Shown here: one piece after another, positions 8,253 through 15,400 of the stretch
How the letters are laid out: every line of letters begins with the position of its first letter
Numbering within the stretch: position 1 is the first letter of the stretch
DNA from: SZUA-320 sp041612035
GTDB lineage: Bacteria; Gemmatimonadota; Gemmatimonadetes; Gemmatimonadales; GWC2-71-9
NCBI GenBank assembly: GCA_041612035.1
Contig: JBFILX010000033.1
Span: forward strand, 1-15,809
Length of the DNA: 15,809 nt
Reading direction: 5' to 3'
Notes under the pieces: model-generated
Databases searched by the model: none
The model's input: only the letters and a program-made list of their open reading frames with translations
Told to the model about the DNA's origin: nothing
Translations under genes and position numbers: made by a program

Positions 8253-8263
8253 GCTAGATTTCC
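8253..8263 (+). promoter_or_regulatory. GCTAGATTTCC box: candidate -10 of the rpsF operon or operator half-site
   Basis: TAGATT (8255-8260) is a plausible -10 in an otherwise GC-dominated spacer. CTGGCT (8231-8236) is a weak -35 at 18 nt. The start would fall near 8267, giving a leader of about 68 nt before the rpsF GTG. The box mirrors 8191-8201 with 10 of 11 identical bases, and its TTTCCGGG continuation recurs at the tRNA-Gln promoter. Confidence 0.5.
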
Positions 8264-8282
8264 GGGCTCGACAACCCAGCCT

Positions 8283-8310
8283 CCCCGGGGCAACGACACG
8301 GCACCCGGGG
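8283..8310 (+). promoter_or_regulatory. Leader hairpin upstream of rpsF-rpsR
   Basis: CCCCGGG (8283-8289) pairs with CCCGGGG (8304-8310) over a 14-nt loop, inside the predicted leader and 24 nt before the rpsF start. In many bacteria the S6:S18 complex binds a hairpin in this leader to repress the operon. The position fits, but I cannot confirm the conserved protein-binding nucleotides. Confidence 0.35.
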
Positions 8311-8320
8311 CGCTCAGACC

Positions 8321-8329
8321 AGAGGAAGG
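8321..8329 (+). promoter_or_regulatory. Ribosome-binding site of rpsF
   Basis: AGAGGAAGG ends 5 nt before GTG 8335. The alternative GTG at 8329 overlaps this Shine-Dalgarno sequence and so cannot use it, which fixes the start at 8335. Confidence 0.75.
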
Positions 8330-8334
8330 TGTCC

Positions 8335-8688
8335 GTGATCCGACCGTACGAGGTGGTCTACATCTTCGACAGTGCGCTCGAAGACGAGGCCATCAACGCC
8401 AAACTCACCCAGTTCCACCAGATGATCCAGGTCGAGGGCGCAGCCCCGCCGGTGCTCAACCACTGGGGGCGCCGGACCCTGGCGTACCCGATCAAGAAGC
8501 AGACGACCGGGTACTACGTGGTGGCCAACTTCGACAGCGACGCGACCCTGCTCCCCGAGTACGAGCGGGCGCTGAAGCTGGACGATGCGGTCCTGCGCTA
8601 CCTGGTGGTGCTGAACGAGACCCCGCCCACGCCGGCCACGGTCGACACGGGCCGGCGGGACGACGACGACGACGACGAGGAGGAGTGA
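8335..8688 (+). CDS. rpsF: 30S ribosomal protein S6
   Basis: S6 binds 16S rRNA with S18 in the platform of the small subunit. From GTG 8335 the product is 117 residues starting MIRPYEVVYIFDSAL, the standard S6 N-terminus. RRTLAYPIKKQTTGYYVVANF and the closing strand VLRYLVVLNE are typical of the family. The C-terminus carries an added acidic tail of six Asp and three Glu, residues 109-117. The tail codons (GAC repeated, then GAG GAG GAG) provide the ribosome-binding site for rpsR. The TGA stop shares one base with the rpsR ATG (TGATG), so S6 and S18 are probably made in equal amounts. It heads a long operon read from the divergent promoter region. Confidence 0.96.
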   Translation: MIRPYEVVYIFDSALEDEAINAKLTQFHQMIQVEGAAPPVLNHWGRRTLAYPIKKQTTGYYVVANFDSDATLLPEYERALKLDDAVLRYLVVLNETPPTPATVDTGRRDDDDDDEEE

Positions 8689-8906
8689 TGCGCGTCAAGA
8701 AGGGCGACCCGATCGCCGAACTGCGGATCCGGGTCATCGACTACAAGGATGACCGGCTGCTCTCCCGGTTCATCACCGAGCGGGGCAAGATCCTGCCGCG
8801 GCGCCTTTCGGGCGTGTCGGCACGGCACCAGCGGCAGCTGGCGGTGGCGATCAAGCGCGCCCGCTACCTGGCCCTGCTGCCCTACATCAAGGGACACGCC
8901 AGCTGA
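8688..8906 (+). CDS. rpsR: 30S ribosomal protein S18
   Basis: S18 pairs with S6 on the 30S platform. The 72 residues match the family. IDYKDDRLLSRFITERGKIL, the RRLSGVSARHQRQLAVAIKRAR segment and the ending YLALLPYIKG are diagnostic. There is no cysteine, so it is the zinc-free form. ATG 8688 overlaps the rpsF stop by one base and uses the GAG run in the rpsF tail as ribosome-binding site. Downstream, its stop is overlapped by a CTG that may start the next gene (CTGA), and a strong GC hairpin begins 10 nt after the stop. Confidence 0.97.
   Translation: MRVKKGDPIAELRIRVIDYKDDRLLSRFITERGKILPRRLSGVSARHQRQLAVAIKRARYLALLPYIKGHAS
8889..8894 (+). promoter_or_regulatory. Possible ribosome-binding site for the DUF2232 gene
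   Basis: AAGGGA inside the end of rpsR sits 8 nt before CTG 8903. It is the main support for a CTG start overlapping the rpsR stop. No clear Shine-Dalgarno sequence precedes the alternative GTG at 8999. Confidence 0.4.
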
Positions 8907-9838
8907 GCGCGTCCCGCGCGGCGCCCGCGGACGGGCGCCGCGCCCCCCGGGGTCTGCTCCCGGCCCTGGTTGCGTACCTGTTTCTCCCCGTCCCGCCGGT
9001 GCTGCTGCTTGGCCCCCTGGCGGGACTTCTCGTGCTGGCCCGCCCCCGGACGCTGCGGAGCCGCGCCTGGACCCTGGCGGCCCTGGCGGCGGCCGTCTAC
9101 ACCTTCGGGATCGGGCCCGACACGGTCGCCCAGGACCTCTTCCGCGCCGCCGCCGCGGTGTTCACCGGGGTGGTCCTGGCGCTCGCCGTCACCACCGGGC
9201 TTTCCGGCTTCCGCCGCGCGGCGCTGGCGGCCGGGGTCACCGTGGCGGTGGTCGTGGCGGGCGCGGCCGGGCTGGGGATCACCTGGCTGGACGTGCATAC
9301 CGCGCTCGCCATCCAGCTCCGCCAGGCGATCGACGCGGTCGGGACCCTGACCGAGCTGGGGGCCGCGCAGCGGACCCGGCTGGAGGTCGCCGCCGGCTGG
9401 ATGGCCCGGCTCTACCCCGGCCTCGCCCTGCTCGGCGCGCTGGCCGGCGGGACCCTGGCCCACGCCCTCGCCCACGCCGTGGGGCCGGACGCGCCCGGGC
9501 CCTCCCCCGCGCCGGCCGGCGACTTCCGGTTCAACGACCACCTCGTCTGGGGAGCGGTCGCCACGCTCGGGGCCGCCCTGCTCCCCCTCGGCGCCCCGTG
9601 GGACGACCTGGTGGCCAACCTGCTGGTGGTCTGGGCCGGGCTGTACCTGGCGCGCGGGATCGCGGTGACCTGGCGGATGGCCAGCCGATGGCCCACGGGC
9701 CTCCGCGTGGCCCTGTTCCTGAGCGCGGTTTTGCTGTTACCATACGCCGTCGGTGCCGGGCTGGTCCTGGGCCTCGCCGACACCTGGCTCGACATCCGGC
9801 GCACCGTGGCGCCGCCCCCTGGAGGAACGACCGAATGA
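8903..9838 (+). CDS. DUF2232 (YybS-like) membrane protein
   Basis: This is a multi-pass inner membrane protein of unknown biochemical function. The position between rpsR and rplI is where DUF2232/YybS genes often sit, and the ending GLADTWLDIRR and the internal FRFNDHLVW resemble that family. About six to eight hydrophobic segments are visible. The start is uncertain. CTG 8903 overlaps the rpsR stop (CTGA), has AAGGGA 8 nt upstream and gives 311 residues with a complete first membrane helix (LLPALVAYLFLPVPPVLLLG). GTG 8999, the first ordinary start, gives 279 residues and cuts that helix. I prefer 8903 on these grounds. A 12-bp hairpin at 8916-8943 would then lie in the coding region. The gene ends with an ATGA overlap into rplI. 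One TTA Leu codon (9737-9739) sits in an unusually AT-rich patch. Confidence 0.72.
   Translation: MSASRAAPADGRRAPRGLLPALVAYLFLPVPPVLLLGPLAGLLVLARPRTLRSRAWTLAALAAAVYTFGIGPDTVAQDLFRAAAAVFTGVVLALAVTTGLSGFRRAALAAGVTVAVVVAGAAGLGITWLDVHTALAIQLRQAIDAVGTLTELGAAQRTRLEVAAGWMARLYPGLALLGALAGGTLAHALAHAVGPDAPGPSPAPAGDFRFNDHLVWGAVATLGAALLPLGAPWDDLVANLLVVWAGLYLARGIAVTWRMASRWPTGLRVALFLSAVLLLPYAVGAGLVLGLADTWLDIRRTVAPPPGGTTE
8916..8943 (+). repeat. Perfect 12-bp GC hairpin just after rpsR
   Basis: GCGCGGCGCCCG (8916-8927) and CGGGCGCCGCGC (8932-8943) are exact complements around a CGGA loop, starting 10 nt after the rpsR stop and followed by CCCC. It may be an attenuator or mRNA-stability element separating rpsF-rpsR from the distal operon. 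No T-tract is present. Confidence 0.6.
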
Positions 9839-10281
9839 TCGACGTGATACTGCGCGAAGACGTGGCCTCCCTCGGCCGGGCCGGCGCCCTGGTGCGGGTC
9901 AAGCCGGGCTATGCCCGGAACTTCCTCTTTCCCAAGGGCCTGGCCTTCGAGGCGACCGAGGGCAACAAGAAGCGGGTGGCCGGGGAAGCCCGGGCCCGCG
10001 GGGCCCGGCTGGCGGAGGAGAAGGGTGGCGCCGAGGCCCTGGCGGCGGCCCTGGCCGGGGTCTCCCTGGCCCTGACCGCCAAGGCGGGGGAGGGCGACCG
10101 GCTGTTCGGGTCCATCACCTCGCAGGACATCGCCGACGCGCTGGCCAGCCGCGGCTTCGACATCGACAAGCGGAAGATCGAGCTGGACCACCCCCTCAAG
10201 ACGCTGGGCGAGCACCAGGTGCCCGTCCGGCTGCACCCCGAGGTCCGGGCCGACGTGAAGGTGGTGGTGACGGCGGAATAG
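9835..10281 (+). CDS. rplI: 50S ribosomal protein L9
   Basis: L9 binds 23S rRNA domain V near the L1 stalk and helps maintain reading frame. The 148 residues match the family. The N-terminal signature GRAGALVRVKPGYARNFLFP (14-33) is exact, followed by KGLA. The long connecting helix (about 42-75) is rich in Ala, Glu, Arg and Lys. The C-terminal RNA-binding domain contains RLFGSITSQDIADAL and LGEHQVPVRLHPEV. ATG 9835 overlaps the upstream stop (ATGA) and has GGAGGAAC about 9 nt before it. The TAG stop is 2 nt before the ATG of the DAK2-DegV gene. Confidence 0.97.
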   Translation: MIDVILREDVASLGRAGALVRVKPGYARNFLFPKGLAFEATEGNKKRVAGEARARGARLAEEKGGAEALAAALAGVSLALTAKAGEGDRLFGSITSQDIADALASRGFDIDKRKIELDHPLKTLGEHQVPVRLHPEVRADVKVVVTAE

Positions 10282-10283
10282 CG

Positions 10284-12113
10284 ATGGCCGTCCGCATCGC
10301 GTACCTGGACGGGCCGCGGCTCGCCCGGTCCATGTTCGCCGCCTCCGACTGGGTGGCGGCCGGGCGCGAGGAGATCAACCGGATCAACGTCTTCCCGGTC
10401 CCCGACGGGGACACGGGCACCAACCTCAGCCTCACCCTGCGCGCCGTCGCCGACGCCCTCCAGGCGCTCGGCGACGCGCCGCTTCCGGAGACCGCCCGCA
10501 CCATGGCCCGGGCCGCCGTGCTGGGCGCCCGGGGCAACTCCGGGATGATGCTCGCGCACTTCCTGCTCGGGGTGGCCGACTCCCTGGGGGACCGGGAAAC
10601 CGCCGGCGCGCCCGAGATCGCGGCCGCCCTCCGGCTGGGCACCGACCGGATCTACGCCGCCCTGGACGAGCCCCGCGAGGGCACCCTCCTTACGGTGGCC
10701 CGGGAGGTGACCGAGGCGGCCGAGCGGGTGGCGGGCCACACGGCCGACCTCGCGGGGTTCATGCGCGGGATGTGGCGCGACGGGGAGGCCTCCCTGGCCC
10801 GCACCCCGACCCTGCTGGAGACGCTCCGGGAGGCGGGGGTGGTGGACGCCGGCGGGAAGGGCTTCGTCCGGATGCTGGAGGGGATGGTGCGCTTCATCGA
10901 GGGCGACCCCATCCTCCCGGCGGCCGCGTTCGGCGCGGGAGACGGGTTGAGCCCGGCGGCCCTCGTGGAGGTGGCCGCCGAGCGCGATTACCAGTACTGC
11001 ACCGAGGCGGTGGTGCGCGGCGATGCCCTGCCGCCGGCCAACGAGGTGCGGGCCCGGCTGCACGACTTCGGCGGCTCGGTGGTGGTGGTGGCGGCCGGGG
11101 ACATCCTCAAGCTGCACGTGCACACCGACGCCCCCGACGCGGTGTTCACCGCGGCCAGCGGCTGGGGCACGGTGGTCTCGACCAAGGCCGACGACATGCG
11201 GGCCCAGCACCGGGAACTCAAGCACCTCTCCCGCCGGCCCGTGGCCGTGGTGACCGACAGCGCGGCCGACCTCGACGATCGGATCCTCGACCGGCACGCC
11301 ATCGCGATGGTGCCGCTCCAGGTGATCTTCGGCGACCGGGTGCTGAAGGACCGGGTGGAGCTTCGACCCGAGGCGTTCTACGCCAGGCTGCGGGAGGCGA
11401 CCGACCCCCCGACCACCTCCCAGCCGACCCAGGCCGACTTCGTGAAGGTCTTCCGCTCGGCGGCGGAGGAAGGCGACACGGTGCTGGCCGTCCTGCTTTC
11501 CAGCCGGCTGAGCGGCACCTTCCAGGCGGGGGTCGCCGCGGCGCGGGCCGCGGGGCTTTCGCAGGTCCGCTTCGTGGACGGCGGATCGACCTCGCTGGGG
11601 ACGGGGATGCTGGCCCTCCGCGCGGCGGAACTCGCCGAGTCGGGCTGGCCGGCCCACGAGATCGTGCACGAGCTGGAGCGGATCCGCCGGCAGTCCGGGG
11701 TCTTCCTGACGGTGGACCGGTACGACTCGCTCCTGCGGTCGGGCCGGGTCACCCGGGGCAAGGCCTTCCTGGCGGGGATGCTCGACGTGAAGCCGATCCT
11801 GACCCTCGACGCCGAGGGGAGGGTGGTCCCCGTGGACCGGGCGCGCGGGCGGGAGGCGCTGCTGCGGCGGGTGCTGGCCCGGCTCGACCGACGGCTGACG
11901 CCCCGGCCCCGGGTGGTGCGGTTCGGCATCGCCCACGCCGACGCTCCGGACGTGGCCGAGCGGGTCCGGTCCGCGCTGCTTTCCGCCTATCGCCCGCGGG
12001 ACTGCTTCGTCGCGCTGGCGACCGGCGCGCTGGCCACCCATGTGGGGCCCGGCGCCTGGGCGCTATTCTACCAGGTGGAAGACGGCACCCCGACCCGGCT
12101 GGGGCGTGACTGA
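10284..12113 (+). CDS. DAK2-DegV fusion: predicted single-chain fatty acid kinase (FakA/FakB-like)
   Basis: In Firmicutes, FakA phosphorylates a fatty acid held by a separate DegV-family FakB protein, giving acyl-phosphate for phospholipid synthesis. Here both parts are in one 609-residue chain. Residues 1-205 are the DhaL/DAK2 kinase domain: NVFPVPDGDTGTNLSLTL (35-52, Asp41 and Asp43 likely Mg2+ ligands), GARGNSGMM (81-89) and DAGGKGF (188-194). Residues 236-311 match the FakA middle domain (YQYCTEAVV, KLHVHTDAP, DDMRAQH). Residues 319-600 are a full DegV/FakB domain: VTDSAADL (323-330), PTTSQPT (376-382), LLSSRLSGTFQ (404-414), LLRSGRVTRGKAFLAGML (483-500) and THVGPGAWALFY (585-596). The FakA C-terminal domain is absent, replaced by DegV. 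The gene overlaps rsfS by 8 nt. Domain calls are firm; the reaction is inferred. Confidence 0.9.
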   Translation: MAVRIAYLDGPRLARSMFAASDWVAAGREEINRINVFPVPDGDTGTNLSLTLRAVADALQALGDAPLPETARTMARAAVLGARGNSGMMLAHFLLGVADSLGDRETAGAPEIAAALRLGTDRIYAALDEPREGTLLTVAREVTEAAERVAGHTADLAGFMRGMWRDGEASLARTPTLLETLREAGVVDAGGKGFVRMLEGMVRFIEGDPILPAAAFGAGDGLSPAALVEVAAERDYQYCTEAVVRGDALPPANEVRARLHDFGGSVVVVAAGDILKLHVHTDAPDAVFTAASGWGTVVSTKADDMRAQHRELKHLSRRPVAVVTDSAADLDDRILDRHAIAMVPLQVIFGDRVLKDRVELRPEAFYARLREATDPPTTSQPTQADFVKVFRSAAEEGDTVLAVLLSSRLSGTFQAGVAAARAAGLSQVRFVDGGSTSLGTGMLALRAAELAESGWPAHEIVHELERIRRQSGVFLTVDRYDSLLRSGRVTRGKAFLAGMLDVKPILTLDAEGRVVPVDRARGREALLRRVLARLDRRLTPRPRVVRFGIAHADAPDVAERVRSALLSAYRPRDCFVALATGALATHVGPGAWALFYQVEDGTPTRLGRD

Positions 12114-12486
12114 GCGACGGCTTCCCCGGGCGGTGCGCTGGGCGGTCGAGGCGGTCGAGGACCGCAAGGGCGACCAGATCGCCCTGCTGGACCTGCGCGG
12201 GGTGAACGATGCCACCGATTTCTTCCTGATCGCCTCGGGCACCTCGGACGCCCACGTGCGGGGGCTGAGCGAGGGGGTGGTGGCGGGCCTGGCGCGCCAC
12301 GGTGTGCATCCTCACCACGTGGAGGGCGTCACCGGGGGGCGATGGGTCCTGATCGACTTCGTGGACTTCGTGGTACACCTGTTCCACCCGGAGGCCCGCG
12401 CTTTCTATCAGCTGGAGCGCCTCTGGGGCGACGCCCCCGTGGTGGCACGGGAACCGGTCGGGCAGCGGAAAGGACGGACGGCATGA
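12106..12486 (+). CDS. rsfS: Ribosome silencing factor RsfS (Iojap/YbeB)
   Basis: RsfS binds L14 on the 50S subunit and blocks joining with 30S, lowering translation in starvation. From GTG 12106 the product is 126 residues. It shows the family core DFFLIASGTSDAHVRGLSEG and the C-terminal WVLIDFVDFVVHLFHPEARAFYQLERLWGD. An upstream ATG at 12040 is in frame, but it would add 22 residues translated from inside the DAK2-DegV gene with no family similarity, so it was not used. The chosen GTG gives an 8-nt overlap with the preceding stop; only a weak CTGGGG-type site precedes it. The stop overlaps the next ATG (ATGA). The product acts on ribosomes, fitting the S6/S18/L9 genes upstream. Confidence 0.94.
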   Translation: MTERRLPRAVRWAVEAVEDRKGDQIALLDLRGVNDATDFFLIASGTSDAHVRGLSEGVVAGLARHGVHPHHVEGVTGGRWVLIDFVDFVVHLFHPEARAFYQLERLWGDAPVVAREPVGQRKGRTA

Positions 12487-15400
12487 GACGGCAGGTGTTC
12501 GGATGGGCCCTGGTGGCACTGGTCGCCCTGCCCGCGGTGGCCGAGGCGCAGTACTTCGGCCGGAACCGGGTGCAGTACGCCAAGTTCGATTTCAAGATCA
12601 TCCAGACCCAGCACTTCGACGTCCATTACTACGACCGCGAGTATCTCGCGGCCATGGACGTGGCCCGGATGGCGGAGCGGGCCTACCAGCGGCTGGCCAA
12701 GATCCTCGACCACGAGTTCGAGGAGCGCAAGCCGATCATCCTCTACGCCTCCCACTCCGAGTTCCAGCAGACCAACCTGGCCGGGGGCGAGGTGGACGAG
12801 GGCACCGGCGGGTTCACCGACTTCCTGCTGCATCGCAACACCTTCCCGCTGACCGGCTCGTACGAGGAGACGGAGCACGTCCTGCAGCACGAGATGGTGC
12901 ACCAGTTCCAGTTCGACATCTGGTCCCGCGGCCGCGGCCCGGGCGGGATGGCCGGCATCCTGGCGGTGAACGCCCCGCTCTGGTGGGGCGAGGGGATGGC
13001 CGAGTACCTCTCCCTGGGTCCCGTCAACGCCAACACCGCCATGTGGCTCCGGGACGCGGCCCTGGAGGGCGAGCTGCCCTCGGCCCGTGAGTTCACCCGG
13101 ATCTTCCCCTACCGGTTCGGCCACGCCCTGGTGGCGTACATCGGACAGCGCTGGGGCGACGAATCCATCGGCGCGATCACCAAGGCTGCCCGCGGCGCCA
13201 ACATCGAGATCGCGGTCCGCCGGGTCACCGGCCTGTCGTTCGACCAGCTGGTGAACCAGTGGCGCGACGCGGTGCAGAAGCAGTACCTCCCCGAGATCGG
13301 GGACCGGGTCAAGGCCCGCACCATGGCGACGCCGCTCCTCACCAAGGAGAACTCGGACGGCACCTGGCACCTGGCCCCCGCGCTGTCGCCGGACGGCTCC
13401 CTGGTCGCCTACTTCAGCGAGAAGGACTTCTACTTCGTCGACCTGTACCTGGCCGACGGGAACACCGGGAAGCCGATTCGCCGCCTGCTGGAGAGTTCCT
13501 ACAGCTCCAATTACGAGACCTACCGGTTCATCTACTCCTCGGCCAGCTGGTCGCCCGACGGCCAGCGGCTGGCGTTCGCGGCGAAGCGCGAGGGCCGTGA
13601 CGACCTGGTCATCATCGACCCCCGGCGCAACAAGGAAGTGCGCCGGATCCGGCTGCCGTCGATCGACGGGATCACCACCCCGGCCTGGAGCCCCGACGGC
13701 CGCCAGCTCGTCTTCTCGGGCCTCACCGGCGGGGTCTCCGATCTCTGGGTGGTCGGCGCCGACGGCACCGGCCTGCGGCGGCTCACCGACGACCGGTTCG
13801 CCGACCTGCACCCGGTCTGGTCGCCGGACGGCCGGACCATCGCCTTCACCACCGACCGGGGCCCCCGCGCCGACTTCGACCGGCTGCTGTGGGAGAACTA
13901 CCGCATCGCGTTCTACGACCTGGCCAGCGACCGGGTCGAGGTGCTGCCCGCGATGGACGAGGGCAAGAACGTGAGCCCGCAGTGGGCCCCCGACGGCCAG
14001 ACGGTCGCCTTCGTGTCCGACCGGACCGGGGTGAACAACATCTTCCTGTACGACGTGACCGACCGGGAGCTGTACCAGATCACCGACTTCTACACCGGGG
14101 TCCAGGGGATCACCCCGCTGAGCCCGGTGCTGTCCTGGTCGGCCGGGTCGGACCGCCTGGCCTTCGTCTATTTCGAGCAGGGCAAGTACGACGTCTACTC
14201 GGTCAGCAGCCCGGCCCTGCTCAAGAAGGAGCCGTACCGCCGGCGCCCCTCGCCGGCGCTCATCGCCGGAACGCCGGGCGCCGCCCCCGGGGCGGGGGCC
14301 GCCGTCGGGCGGCCGGCGCCCGCCACCCCCGCGGCCCGCGCCCCGGCCCCCTCCTACGTGCTGGGCGGGGCCTCGCTCTACCGGGACCGTGACGGGCTGC
14401 GGCCCTCGGAGTCCCTGGAGGGCGTGCCGGACTCGCTGCGCGGCCCGGACCCGGTGTCGATCGCCCGGATCCTCGATTCCACCGGCTTCGTCATTCCCGA
14501 CACCAGCGAGTTCCTGGTGCGGGACTACAAGGTCAAGTTCCAGCCGGAGTACGTGAGCCAGCCGACGATCGGGTACGCACGCGACAACTTCGGCCGCTCG
14601 GTGTACGGCGCCACCACGGTGGTGCTGGGGGACATGCTGGGCAACCACAAGCTCATCTTCGGGGCCGCCCTGAACGGCCGCCTGGAGGAGACCGCCCTGG
14701 CCGCCCAGTACGTCAACCTGGCCAGCCGGTGGAACTGGACCGCGGGGCTCACCCAGGAGCCCTATTACACCTACGCGGGCAGCGGCGCGATCCCGGGGGC
14801 CAACGAGAACGAGGCCATCTACATCGACCAGTTCCGGCGGCTCATCTACCGCGCGGGGTACGCCTCGGTCTTCTACCCCATGAACCGGTTCCGCCGGGTG
14901 GAGTTCGGGCTGGAGGCGGTCAACGTGCAGGACGACCTGCTGCAGCTCCGGACCCCGTTCGACCTGCGCACCGGCCGGATCATCGAGGTGACCCGGCAGC
15001 AGACCCTGTCCCTGGGCAGCCACAACTACGTGATGCCGTCGGTGGCCCTGGTGTTCGACAACTCGCTCTCCGGCTGGGTCGGGCCCTTCATCGGCCGCCG
15101 GTCCCGGTTCGAGGTGGCCCAGGCCTTCGGCAGCTGGCAGTTCACCCAGGGCACCGCCGACTACCGTCGCTACGACAAGCTGGCGGGACCGCTGGTGGCC
15201 GCCACCCGGATCTTCTACTTCGGCCGCTCCGGACGGGATGCCGAGCAGTTCCAGTTCTTCGGCGGCAACACCGAGCTGGTGCGCGGGCACACCTGGGGGT
15301 CGTACGACCGGCTGGAGTGCCGTCAGGTGACCGACGCCCTGGCGGGCTGCGCGGTGAACAACCTGATCGGGTCCCAGGTGGCCGTGGCGAACGTGGAGCT

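Noticed and set aside
8168..8299. 44-residue extension of the MOSC protein
   Set aside because: It contains low-complexity residues, crosses the putative divergent promoter boxes and precedes the GGAG ribosome-binding site at 8174-8177.
8658..8685. GAC/GAG triplet run as a microsatellite or CRISPR-like repeat
   Set aside because: It is the coding sequence of the acidic S6 tail. No direct repeats with spacers were seen anywhere in the window.
9909..12041. A 710-codon - strand frame opposite rplI and the DAK2-DegV gene
   Set aside because: A GC-driven shadow frame with no domain-like sequence.
12342..12482. N-terminal extension of the protease-barrel gene inside rsfS
   Set aside because: It would bury the clear signal peptide that starts at ATG 12483.
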